From: Pseudodesulfovibrio sp.
GTDB lineage: Bacteria; Desulfobacterota; Desulfovibrionia; Desulfovibrionales; Desulfovibrionaceae
Reading direction: 5' to 3'
DNA length: 10,716 nt
Assembly: GCA_022712815.1 (NCBI GenBank)
Contig: JAFLJW010000230.1
Coordinates: 1 to 10,716 of the forward strand
The translations under genes and the position numbers were made by a program. Shown here piece by piece: positions 1 to 6,319 of the stretch. Every line of letters starts with the position of its first letter. Position 1 is the first letter of the stretch. The notes below the pieces were generated by a model. That model ran no database searches and was not told the DNA's origin. It saw only the letters and a list, made by a program, of their open reading frames with translations.

Positions 1-636
1 TGTGCGCAGTGCGTTGATTTTTTCGCCGATATCCTCGGCCTCGACTATTTCGGTGACCAGGGCCACGCAGCTCGCGCCGCACTTAACCACATCGGCCACA
101 TTGTGTTCCTTGATACCGCCGATTGCGACAAAGGGAATATCAACATTCCCGGCAACATACTTCAAATACTCAAACCCTACGGGTTCGCAGACATCTTCCT
201 TGGTGAATGTCCTAAAAATCGGCCCGACACCAATGTAGTCCGCACCGCGTCTGACTGCATCATGCGCCTCTTCAGGCTTGTGGGTAGACAGCCCGATGGC
301 CATCCTCTCGCCAACCAGTTTGCGCACGGCCTCGATGGGCAAATCCTCCTGTCCCACATGCACACCGTCAGCCTCGACAAGCATGGCAAGATCAATATCG
401 TCATTGATGATGAACGCGGCCCCGGCATCACGGGTCATCCGGCGCAATTCCAGACATTCCTCAAGCTTGGCACCCATCTTTTTCTCTTTTTCGCGGTACT
501 GGACGAGCTTGATACCGTTGTCCAGCATGGCCTGCACCACCTCTATATTGCTCCTGCCAAGCGCAAATTTCTCGGCAGTCAGGCAATAAATGTCCGTATC
601 AAGAATATTCTGCCTGTTTATTTCACGCACACTCAT
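1..636 (-). CDS. thiE: Thiamin-phosphate synthase ThiE (C-terminus cut by window edge)
   Basis: ThiE couples hydroxymethylpyrimidine diphosphate to thiazole phosphate to give thiamin phosphate in the cytoplasm. The reading frame is open for 212 codons to the left edge. Family members are about 205-215 residues, so few residues are missing. Visible family motifs are VQYREK (45-50, usually QLREK), FIINDDIDLA (75-84, usually INDRVDLA), DGVHVGQEDLP (90-100), GVGPIFRTFTK (136-146, the thiazole-phosphate and pyrophosphate loop) and AIGGI (171-175). These lie in the order expected of a TIM barrel. The ATG follows the thiF stop with no gap. A strong AAGGAGG at 644-650, seven bases upstream, fixes the start. 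It is the last visible gene of the thi operon under the TPP riboswitch. I found this frame by translating the reverse complement directly. Confidence 0.95.
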   Translation of the reverse strand, partial: MSVREINRQNILDTDIYCLTAEKFALGRSNIEVVQAMLDNGIKLVQYREKEKKMGAKLEECLELRRMTRDAGAAFIINDDIDLAMLVEADGVHVGQEDLPIEAVRKLVGERMAIGLSTHKPEEAHDAVRRGADYIGVGPIFRTFTKEDVCEPVGFEYLKYVAGNVDIPFVAIGGIKEHNVADVVKCGASCVALVTEIVEAEDIGEKINALRT

Positions 637-1266
637 CTATGCGCCTCCTTCACGTTCAAACTTGTCCAGATAATGACTGAGCACCACGTCCGCCTGCTTG
701 GCGGCGGCAATGGCGACCTTGGGCGACAAGGGAGGATTCTCCGTGGAACATTCAGTCTCCATGTCACCGATCATATAAAAATTATCGCGCACCTTGCGGG
801 TGACAATGGCATCGGCATTGCCAGTGCCGCCTATACCGGAGGCGGCCACGATCAATTTGTCTGTCGGCAAAAATGTTTCGACCAGAGCCTTCTTGAAAAG
901 CGGCTGATCAAAGGCCTCGATCACGACATCGCAATCCATGAAAATGGCCCCCATGTTTTCAGGGGTCACGTCGACTGTACGAACATCCAGATTGAGATCA
1001 GGATTCACAGCCCGCAAATTTTTGGACAGCGCCATGACCTTGAACTGCCCCACCTGATCAAGCTGATACGCCTGACGGTTGAGATTCGACTCGTCCACGC
1101 GGTCAAAGTCGATCAATACAAACCGCTTGAAACCACTGCGCACCAGATGCATGGCGCAATTGGAGCCAAGGCCGCCCACTCCGGCGATTCCGACCGTCAC
1201 CTTCTGCAAAAAGGCCAGTCGCTCCTCGCCCAGATAGACTGCAATACCCTGCTCCGTCAGGTTCAC
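637..1266 (-). CDS. thiF: ThiS adenylyltransferase ThiF, short zinc-less type
   Basis: ThiF adenylates the C-terminal glycine of the sulfur carrier ThiS so that it can be thiocarboxylated. It is an E1-like (UBA/THIF) fold protein of 209 residues. The nucleotide loop GVGGLGSN is at 29-36, LIDFD at 51-55 and the NLNRQ arginine finger at 61-65. GTG at 1266 is chosen as start because it overlaps the thiH stop as GTGA, with AAGGGGG just upstream. The longer in-frame extension to 1347 would lie inside thiH and is not E1-like. E. coli ThiF is about 250 residues and has two CxxC zinc pairs, which are absent here. Cys173 in the segment TECST may correspond to the E. coli active-site Cys184 (inferred by eye). 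This matches the short 'family 2' ThiF found in anaerobes. MoeB/HesA is the alternative, made unlikely by the operon. Confidence 0.92.
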   Translation of the reverse strand: MNLTEQGIAVYLGEERLAFLQKVTVGIAGVGGLGSNCAMHLVRSGFKRFVLIDFDRVDESNLNRQAYQLDQVGQFKVMALSKNLRAVNPDLNLDVRTVDVTPENMGAIFMDCDVVIEAFDQPLFKKALVETFLPTDKLIVAASGIGGTGNADAIVTRKVRDNFYMIGDMETECSTENPPLSPKVAIAAAKQADVVLSHYLDKFEREGGA

Positions 1267-2390
1267 GCCGCCCCCTTTGCGGGTTCGGTTATTGACTCCC
1301 AATCCTTGAATACCGGCTGATACCCGTGTTTTCTGAGAACCTCGCACATCTCCTCGACACCGCGTTCATCAGAGATATCAAACTGCCCGACCTGATCGCC
1401 ATCCTGACTATGACCGCCCACCGCAGTGGAAACTCCGGCAGACATTTTGGTCACGCCCAGAGGCAGGATATTCTCACGAAACTCGGCATTCTCCCGCGTT
1501 GAAACAGTAATGCCCAGGCGCGGCAGAAACAGCCGAAGGGCAAGCATGACCTGCACCATATCGCGATCTTCAACAATGGAGGTCGGCTGAAATTCACCGA
1601 CATGAGGGCGCATGCGCGGCAGCGAAACGGAAATATCCACTTCCGGGTACCGGTCCTGTAGATACGCCGCATGTAACGCGGTAATCAAAGCGTCCTTGTG
1701 CCAGTCCCCAAGGCCGAGGAGTGCGCCGATGTTGACCACGCGCATTCCTGCCTTGCACCCTCGCTCCGGTGCATCCAGCCGATACCGGAAATCTCTCTTC
1801 GGGCCACGGGGGTGAAGTTCGGCATACAACTCTTCATCGTAGGTTTCCTGATAAATGGTCAGACCATCCACACCGGCATCCACGAGCCGCGCGTATTCAT
1901 CCTGCTCCATGGCGTATATTTCTATGGACACAGACGGGAAATATTTCCTGAGCACGCCCATGCATGAGTCAAGATAATCAGGCGATGCCTTGATACGAGA
2001 CTCTCCGGTGAGAATCAGCAAATGCTTCAACCCGGTGGAGGCTATGGCCTTTGCCTCTTCCTCAAGCTGCTTTAGTGTGAGCTGAGTACGCGGAATCTTG
2101 TTTTTTGCATTGAATCCACAGTATACGCAATGGTTGGTGCAATAATTGGAGAGATACAACGGCGTAAACAACTGGATGGTCCTGCCAAAATTCTGCTCGG
2201 TCAACCGGCTGGCCTTCCGGGCTATCTCTTCCAGCAAAGGAAGAGCTGCCGGACTCATGAGGGCCAGAAAATCCTCAGGACCAAGCAGAGTCTTGCCAAG
2301 GGCGCGACGGACATCGCTCTCTGTGGCTGCCGCAAATATTTCAGTAAGCGGCGCACCGCTGTACTCTGCACAAATCGGATAAAAACTCAC
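1263..2390 (-). CDS. thiH: 2-Iminoacetate synthase ThiH (radical SAM tyrosine lyase)
   Basis: ThiH cleaves tyrosine to p-cresol and dehydroglycine (2-iminoacetate), the glycine-derived unit of the thiazole in anaerobes. It uses a [4Fe-4S] cluster and S-adenosylmethionine. The protein has 375 residues, the usual family length. The cluster motif is C84-x3-C88-x2-C91 in the context YLSNYCTNHCVYCGF. GLKHLLILTGES (about 115-126) looks like the radical SAM GGE-type strand. SLPRMRPH and the C-terminal ThiH/BioB-like extension follow. The start is GTG at 2390, three bases after the thiG stop, with GGGG of the thiG end as a modest ribosome site. The gene ends in a four-base overlap with thiF. Use of ThiH rather than the oxygen-dependent glycine oxidase ThiO fits an anaerobe. 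Confidence 0.96.
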   Translation of the reverse strand: MSFYPICAEYSGAPLTEIFAAATESDVRRALGKTLLGPEDFLALMSPAALPLLEEIARKASRLTEQNFGRTIQLFTPLYLSNYCTNHCVYCGFNAKNKIPRTQLTLKQLEEEAKAIASTGLKHLLILTGESRIKASPDYLDSCMGVLRKYFPSVSIEIYAMEQDEYARLVDAGVDGLTIYQETYDEELYAELHPRGPKRDFRYRLDAPERGCKAGMRVVNIGALLGLGDWHKDALITALHAAYLQDRYPEVDISVSLPRMRPHVGEFQPTSIVEDRDMVQVMLALRLFLPRLGITVSTRENAEFRENILPLGVTKMSAGVSTAVGGHSQDGDQVGQFDISDERGVEEMCEVLRKHGYQPVFKDWESITEPAKGAA

Positions 2391-2393
2391 AGG

Positions 2394-3170
2394 CTAGTCC
2401 CCGCTCAGAAAATCAGTCAGAGGTGAAGAGGCTGCGGCATGACATTGTGTGGCACCCGGCCCAGCCAGATATGCCTCGCGCCCGGCCTTGACCGCACGGC
2501 CAAAAGCTCTAGCCATCATGACCGGATCACTGGCCGTGGCAATGGCGGTATTAACGAGGCATGCATCTGCCCCCATCTCCATGGCCTCGCAGGCTTCGGA
2601 TGGTTTGCCGATGCCCGCATCCACAATGACGGGAATGGTAATTTCATCAATGAGTATCCGAAGCATCTCCCGGGTCTGCAACCCGCGATTGGTCCCGATG
2701 GGCGCACCAAGCGGCATGACCGCAGCAGCACCGGCATCGACCAGACTACGCGCCACATAGAGATCAGCATTCACGTATGGCAGGACGATAAACCCCTCTT
2801 TGACGAGAATTTCCGTGGCCCTGGCTGTTTCATAGCCGTCCGGCAACAGGTATTTGTTGTCGGAAATGACCTCAATCTTGATCCAGTCGCCACACCCCAT
2901 GGCCCGAGCCAGCCGGGCGATGCGAACCGCTTCGTCGGCAGTCCTGGCACCTGATGTATTCGGCAGGAGTTGCATATTCTTGGGAATAAAATCCATGACA
3001 TTACCGGTAGTGGATTCCATATCCACACGCCGCAAAGCCACGGTGATGACCTGCGAACCGGACGCCTCACAAATACCGGGAATAACTGAATCATCGGCGT
3101 ATTTTCCGGTCCCCGTAAACAACCGGCTATCAAGCTTGAGTCCGCCTATTTCAAATAGATCTTTGCTCAT
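2394..3170 (-). CDS. thiG: Thiazole synthase ThiG
   Basis: ThiG combines deoxyxylulose 5-phosphate, dehydroglycine from ThiH and sulfur from ThiS thiocarboxylate to form the thiazole phosphate. It is a 258-residue TIM-barrel protein of normal length. Recognisable parts are LFTGTGKY (17-24), ALRRVD (45-50), LLPNTSGARTADEAV (68-82) and the Schiff-base lysine K98 in the context WIKIEVI. The PLGAPIG loop and the phosphate-binding segment VIVDAGIGKPSEA with GADACLVNTAIA follow toward the C-terminus. The ATG is eight bases after the thiS stop. AAGGA, formed from that stop region, and the purine-rich GGAGGAGGG coding the ThiS tail both lie close upstream. ThiG and ThiH normally form a complex, consistent with their adjacency. 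Confidence 0.97.
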   Translation of the reverse strand: MSKDLFEIGGLKLDSRLFTGTGKYADDSVIPGICEASGSQVITVALRRVDMESTTGNVMDFIPKNMQLLPNTSGARTADEAVRIARLARAMGCGDWIKIEVISDNKYLLPDGYETARATEILVKEGFIVLPYVNADLYVARSLVDAGAAAVMPLGAPIGTNRGLQTREMLRILIDEITIPVIVDAGIGKPSEACEAMEMGADACLVNTAIATASDPVMMARAFGRAVKAGREAYLAGPGATQCHAAASSPLTDFLSGD

Positions 3171-3178
3171 GATGTTCC

Positions 3179-3379
3179 TTACCCTCCTCCGACAAAACGG
3201 AGCACTTCAAGATGATCTCCGTCATTTAACACGACATCAGTAAATGAATCCGCCGGAACAATTTCCTTGTTGCGCTCAACCACTACGGTTTCAGGCGACA
3301 GACCCTTGCTCTCAAGCAATTCAAGAAGCGTCACGCCTTCCGTCATATCCATTTTTTTCCCATTGAGAACGACGACCAT
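3179..3379 (-). CDS. thiS: Sulfur carrier protein ThiS
   Basis: ThiS is a small ubiquitin-like protein of 66 residues. Its C-terminal glycine is adenylated by ThiF, thiocarboxylated, and used as the sulfur donor by ThiG. The sequence begins MVVVLNGKK, continues with TLLELLESKGL and VVVERNKEIVP, and ends in the diagnostic Gly-Gly tail (FVGGG). The ATG at 3379 is chosen over the upstream in-frame start at 3442 because AAGGAG lies at 3385-3390. The upstream extension would also run through the intrinsic terminator of the riboswitch, and it is not ThiS-like. It is the first gene of the thi operon, about 30 bases after the terminator T-run. Confidence 0.95.
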   Translation of the reverse strand: MVVVLNGKKMDMTEGVTLLELLESKGLSPETVVVERNKEIVPADSFTDVVLNDGDHLEVLRFVGGG

Positions 3380-3409
3380 GCCAGCTCCTTGCTGCTCGAA
3401 TATCGAAAC

Positions 3410-3446
3410 AAAAAAAAAAGCGCCTACCCATAAAAAGGGCAAGCGC
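3410..3446 (-). terminator. Intrinsic terminator of the TPP riboswitch
   Basis: On the minus strand the arms GCGCTTGCCC (3437-3446) and GGGTAGGCGC (3420-3429) form a 10-base-pair stem with two G-T pairs and a seven-base loop. Ten T residues (3410-3419) follow directly. It lies between the aptamer and thiS, so it is the expression platform rather than an operon end. The 5' arm can alternatively pair with the 3' strand of the aptamer P1 helix, which gives an antiterminator. Confidence 0.93.
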
Positions 3447-3477
3447 GGTCAGACAACTGTCATACCAGTTCCAAACC

Positions 3478-3563
3478 AGCTTCCCTACGGCAGAATTATC
3501 CACATCAGGTTCAAAGGGTTGGGCAAAAAAACCCATCTCAGCCTCTAACAGGCACCCCTAGCT
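3478..3563 (-). promoter_or_regulatory. TPP riboswitch aptamer (thi box)
   Basis: The minus strand shows the conserved thi-box elements in order. They are GGGGTGCC (3551-3558), CTGAGAT (3535-3541), ACCC followed by TTTGAACCTGAT, TGGATAAT, and GTAGGGAA (3481-3488). The ends AGCT (3560-3563) and AGCT (3478-3481) extend the closing P1 helix. An optional P3a-like hairpin TGGG/CCCA lies at 3520-3535. The aptamer binds thiamin diphosphate. With the terminator just downstream, ligand binding should stop transcription before thiS and so repress the whole thi operon. Confidence 0.96.
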
Positions 3564-3569
3564 ACAAAG

Positions 3570-3598
3570 ACCGTATGCCATTCCATTTTCCCTGTAAA
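3570..3598 (-). promoter_or_regulatory. Candidate sigma-70 promoter of the thi operon
   Basis: On the minus strand TTTACA (3593-3598, five of six matches to TTGACA) is separated by 17 bases from TACGGT (3570-3575, three of six matches to TATAAT, keeping the key first TA and last T). The predicted start near 3562-3564 coincides with the 5' end of the P1 helix of the riboswitch, which supports the placement. The -10 is weak, so this is a prediction only. Confidence 0.55.
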
Positions 3599-3741
3599 GA
3601 ATTATCCGTCACAAACATATCAAAAGATAGTCAATAATATAAGAATGTTAAACGAGCAGGATCAAAAAAACAACACCAACCGAAAGACAGCAAATATCGA
3701 AAACAGATGGCTTCATTCGTCGCCTAAAACCAGTAACACCC
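3599..3741. other. Intergenic, AT-rich, nothing further recognised
   Basis: This stretch separates the divergent thi promoter from the sigma-28-like promoter of the zinc-ribbon gene. It is visibly AT-rich. It contains a TTGACT on the minus strand (around 3629-3634) without a convincing -10 at normal spacing. I see no ORF, tRNA or strong hairpin. Confidence 0.4.
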
Positions 3742-3769
3742 TAAAGTTGAACCCTATTATGGCCGATAA
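3742..3769 (+). promoter_or_regulatory. Candidate sigma-28 (FliA) promoter
   Basis: TAAAGTTG (3742-3749) matches the sigma-28 -35 consensus TAAAGTTT at seven of eight positions. GCCGATAA (3762-3769) is an exact match to the -10 consensus. The gap between TAAA and GCCGATAA is 16 bases; the classic enterobacterial spacing is 15, and some species tolerate 14-16. It lies 37 bases upstream of the ATG at 3807, leaving room for a short leader with a ribosome site. Confidence 0.7.
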
Positions 3770-3806
3770 AGCATCCGTGGCAGAAATCTAAACGGGGGAA
3801 GCCTCC

Positions 3807-4247
3807 ATGTTTTCGACAGTATTCCAGGCAACCGGTTTCAAGCGAGCACTAAATCTCTGCAAAGAGGGAAAACTCGATGCAGCGGAAGTTCTTCTGAAAA
3901 GTCTTCAGGACGAATTTCTGGCCGTATGCGAAGAAAATGAAATCCTCAAGAACCAATTATCGGAAGTTGCCGATGTTCTTGATCTCGCGGAAAAAGTGCA
4001 GTTTGACGGCCAAAAATATTGGCTAGTGGACGAAGGCGAAAGAAAAGGACCGTTTTGTCAGGTCTGCTATGACCGGGACGGCCTTCTGATTCATCTCCAT
4101 GAACATGAAAAACATTGGGAATGCCAGAGTTGCCGGGGGCTGTACATGATTCCACGCGACAAAAACCCGAAGCCAGAAAAAAAGACCTTTTTACGAACAA
4201 CCCTGAAAAAGACCATCCCACTCTTCCTTGAACAGGAAATGAGCTGA
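3807..4247 (+). CDS. Unassigned protein with helical N-terminus and four-Cys zinc-ribbon-like domain
   Basis: The family is not recognised by name. The 146-residue product has no signal peptide or membrane segment. Residues 10-63 are charged and leucine-rich, with a likely helix-turn-helix or coiled-coil pattern (KEGKLDAAEVLLKSLQ, then EENEILKNQLSEVADVL). Residues 66-115 follow a pattern I associate with small zinc-ribbon domains: YWLVDEGERKGPFCQVCYD, a short spacer, then HWECQSCRGLY. The likely zinc ligands are C84, C87, C106 and C109. A basic tail follows (KPEKKTFLRTTLKK). The ATG is preceded by GGGGGAA at a good distance. It is a single-gene unit, divergent from thi, with a sigma-28-like promoter in front and a strong terminator behind. 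Expression with flagellar genes, and a role as a cytoplasmic adaptor or regulator, are inferences only. Confidence 0.85.
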   Translation: MFSTVFQATGFKRALNLCKEGKLDAAEVLLKSLQDEFLAVCEENEILKNQLSEVADVLDLAEKVQFDGQKYWLVDEGERKGPFCQVCYDRDGLLIHLHEHEKHWECQSCRGLYMIPRDKNPKPEKKTFLRTTLKKTIPLFLEQEMS

Positions 4248-4260
4248 ATACAGCAAACAA

Positions 4261-4296
4261 AAAAGCCCTCACGCAAATGACTGCGCGAGGGCTTTT
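4261..4296. terminator. Strong bidirectional intrinsic terminator
   Basis: AAAAGCCCTC (4261-4270) and GAGGGCTTTT (4287-4296) are perfect 10-base inverted repeats. An inner CGCA/TGCG extends the stem past one mismatch to a six-base loop. The plus strand ends in TTTTCTTATTT. The minus strand ends in six T from the A-run 4259-4264. It therefore serves both the zinc-ribbon gene ending at 4247 and the convergent SH3-repeat gene ending at 4314. Confidence 0.93.
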
Positions 4297-4313
4297 CTTA
4301 TTTGTATGAACTC

Positions 4314-5729
4314 CTACAGAAATTCCGTTCCAAAAAGCGTGGCTTTCCTGACCCAAAATTCCAGCATTTTTTCATCGTCGAATTTGGTCACGCCAAAGGA
4401 AAGATCTTCCAGATCCATTCCCGGCAAGAACACGAGAATAGCCACTTTTTTATTAATTCTCTTATTTTCTCGCCACACGGTAGTGGAAAAATCCTTTAGC
4501 GCATTGGTGCTAGGCAATTTCTTGGTGGCCAGGAAAACCTTGATGGTAATCCACGTTTCACCCAACTGCTTGGTCTCCGATTTTTCAATAATGCGATACT
4601 GATAACCGTGCGCTGTCTTGTCCGGTGTGGGGTCAACCCGCTTGGTGTTGGAGAATTTGCTGCGGTCTATGACCATGGTTTTCCGTCCACTACCAGAGGT
4701 CTTTGTGGGAGAGGATGCGACCTTGACCGGAGCTGCCGGAACTGAGGTAGCCACAGGCACGGCTACAGGAACCGCAACCGAAACAGCCTTTTTTTCAACC
4801 ACGGAAACCGAGGCCTCTTTGCCTCCTTCGACCAGACTTTGCAGGGCATAGCCAAGTGCTCTACTCTCTTTGCGAATCAGTTCATTTTCCCGGAAGACTG
4901 CGTACCAACCGTTTTTCAGAAAATCGACACGGACTTTTTCGCCCGGTTTCAGGGTTCGCACATATCGTGACCCAGAAGTGCGGGCCTTGCGGATATTCAC
5001 CTTTTTTTTCAGCGTCAAAACCTTCCCCCAAGGACCGGACGACTTGACCGGTACAGACACGGGCGGCGGTACAACAGCCCCGCCAACCTGTCCTTGACCA
5101 CTTCCGACCGAAACGGCTTCGGAAACAACGATGGGCGCAGAGACTCTTTCTTCGGCAACCTTGGGCTTGCTGCCGAGGCCAGCCTTGGCCATGGAACTCC
5201 TGGTGGCAGGTTTGAAATACTTGCTGCTGCTGTAGCCAATGGCATTCATCTCGGAACGAATCGTTGCACCCGGGGAAAAAACCATGGTCCAGTTATCTTC
5301 CGGGAAATCGATTTTGACGTGCTCCATGGCCTTGAGAGTCTTAACCTTCTTCCCCCTGACCGATGGAGTTGTCCGCACATTGAGCGTCCGCCACGGATAC
5401 ACGAGCTCACCCCACGCCTTAGGCTCAACACGGGTCTGTTTCTTCAAGAGATACTTTGCATTGGAATAGCCAACTGCGGCGGATTCACTGTTCCTGGTTT
5501 CATCAGGTTCAAACACTGCCACCCAGCCATCTTTCAGGAAAGAAACCCTGACCTTCTGTCCCGGAGTCAGACTGCCGACCCATGCAGTTCTTGCGGACCG
5601 CCCTTTTCTTAGGTTAAGCGGCCTGTCAGGATATCTGATTTCACCAAAAGCCCAGGCCGCAGATGCCGTGGATACGACAAGAAACAGCAGGCAGACACTC
5701 AGAACAACTATGGTATTTATTTTACGCAT
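4314..5729 (-). CDS. Exported protein with three SH3-like repeats and a unique C-terminal domain
   Basis: The 471-residue product starts with a clear signal peptide (MRKIN, a hydrophobic stretch 7-20, cleavage near ASA at 24). Three related bacterial SH3-like repeats follow at about 26-94, 106-172 and 234-300. Each runs from a WG/FG start through LNLR or VNIR, a turn, KVRV-F--(D/N)GW--VF, to an acidic R-ES or RSE segment and A-GY. The linkers are rich in Ser, Val, Pro and Ala, especially 305-345 (VAVPVAVPVA type), and look unstructured. The last 100 residues (about 370-471, AHGYQYRIIEKSETKQLGETWITIKV) form a separate domain that I do not recognise. SH3-like repeats often bind peptidoglycan or peptides in the periplasm, so a cell-wall role is plausible but unproven. 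It lies 15 bases after skp, with GGAG upstream of the ATG, and is probably co-transcribed with it. Confidence 0.88.
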   Translation of the reverse strand: MRKINTIVVLSVCLLFLVVSTASAAWAFGEIRYPDRPLNLRKGRSARTAWVGSLTPGQKVRVSFLKDGWVAVFEPDETRNSESAAVGYSNAKYLLKKQTRVEPKAWGELVYPWRTLNVRTTPSVRGKKVKTLKAMEHVKIDFPEDNWTMVFSPGATIRSEMNAIGYSSSKYFKPATRSSMAKAGLGSKPKVAEERVSAPIVVSEAVSVGSGQGQVGGAVVPPPVSVPVKSSGPWGKVLTLKKKVNIRKARTSGSRYVRTLKPGEKVRVDFLKNGWYAVFRENELIRKESRALGYALQSLVEGGKEASVSVVEKKAVSVAVPVAVPVATSVPAAPVKVASSPTKTSGSGRKTMVIDRSKFSNTKRVDPTPDKTAHGYQYRIIEKSETKQLGETWITIKVFLATKKLPSTNALKDFSTTVWRENKRINKKVAILVFLPGMDLEDLSFGVTKFDDEKMLEFWVRKATLFGTEFL

Positions 5730-5744
5730 CAGTATGGTCTCCGC

Positions 5745-6254
5745 CTAGATCATGCCGTTGAGTTCGTGAATGACGCGGTCGGTTATGTCCATGGCATTGC
5801 TAACATAACCTATAATCTCAGGATCAGTAAGAATCATGGTGAATCCCAGTTCCTCTGCAATGGTACGCAGGATGGAATCCGCCCGCCGCATGACGAACTT
5901 GATAAGTCTCCGCTCCTCGCCCTGAATTTCAAGATTACTTCTTTCGACCAATTGCTCATATTCACGAACAGCGAGGCGAAGTCCCTTTTCAATGGATTGC
6001 TGCTCGGTCACGGACAATGTCCTGTTTTGCAATTTATTCTTCTGCCCCTCGACAGAATCAAGAGCCGCCCGGACACGGCGATCCTTTTCCTTGCCGAGTC
6101 TGGCAAGGTCCTCCTGAGCTATCTGCCCGATTCTGGATTCATTGATTATCCGTTGGGGATTAACAAAGCCAACCTTGGATACATCGGCAAAAGCCGTGGT
6201 GGCGCACAACAACGCCATCAGGGCAGATATCAAAAAAATATTCAACCGTTTCAT
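5745..6254 (-). CDS. skp: Skp/OmpH-family periplasmic chaperone
   Basis: Skp proteins are trimeric periplasmic chaperones that hold unfolded outer-membrane proteins after export. The 169-residue product has a signal peptide (MKRLNIFLISALMALLCATTAFA, cut after residue 23). A short beta segment follows (SKVGFVNPQRIINES, typical of the family), then a long charged helical stretch (about 45-125) matching the coiled-coil tentacles. The C-terminal part, GFTMILTDPEIIGYVSNAMDITDRVIHELNGM, matches the family's closing strand and helix (usually VLYADPAVDITDEVI-like). The length is normal. AAGG lies about 10 bases before the ATG. Unusually for the family it sits after priA rather than with bamA and lpxD, and it is followed by an exported SH3-repeat protein. 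The 59-base upstream gap has its own candidate promoter. Confidence 0.9.
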   Translation of the reverse strand: MKRLNIFLISALMALLCATTAFADVSKVGFVNPQRIINESRIGQIAQEDLARLGKEKDRRVRAALDSVEGQKNKLQNRTLSVTEQQSIEKGLRLAVREYEQLVERSNLEIQGEERRLIKFVMRRADSILRTIAEELGFTMILTDPEIIGYVSNAMDITDRVIHELNGMI

Positions 6255-6270
6255 ATGGATGACTACCTTG

Positions 6271-6292
6271 GTTACAAAATATATTTTGTTAC
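6271..6292. promoter_or_regulatory. 22-base palindrome, possible operator upstream of skp
   Basis: The half-sites GTTACAAAATA and TATTTTGTTAC are inverted repeats with one mismatch per arm. The central 16 bases, ACAAAATA/TATTTTGT, are perfect. It begins 17 bases upstream of the skp ATG and overlaps the predicted -10 edge and transcription start. There is no T-run, so it is not a terminator. I cannot match it to a named regulator. Confidence 0.55.
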
Positions 6293-6319
6293 TGTAGCCG
6301 AGAACACTGACATTTACAA
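6291..6319 (-). promoter_or_regulatory. Candidate sigma-70 promoter of skp and the SH3-repeat gene
   Basis: On the minus strand TTGTAA (6314-6319, four of six) and TACAGT (6291-6296, four of six) are separated by exactly 17 bases. The -35 overlaps the priA stop codon. The predicted start near 6284 lies inside the palindrome 6271-6292. A small hairpin, GACATT/AATGTC (6309-6323), spans the -35 but has no T-run. Confidence 0.45.

Noticed and set aside
103..1320. Long plus-strand open frame (405 codons) opposite thiE, thiF and the end of thiH
   Set aside because: It is antisense to three genes with clear family motifs, and its product shows no domain. It looks like a codon-bias shadow.
3629..3634. 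TTGACT on the minus strand as the -35 of the thi promoter
   Set aside because: No acceptable -10 lies 16-18 bases downstream. The TTTACA/TACGGT pair fits the riboswitch start better.
4730..4800. Repetitive-looking DNA rich in GGAACnGCnAC-type units
   Set aside because: It encodes the Val/Ala/Pro linker of the SH3-repeat protein. The repetition is low-complexity coding, not a mobile or CRISPR repeat.
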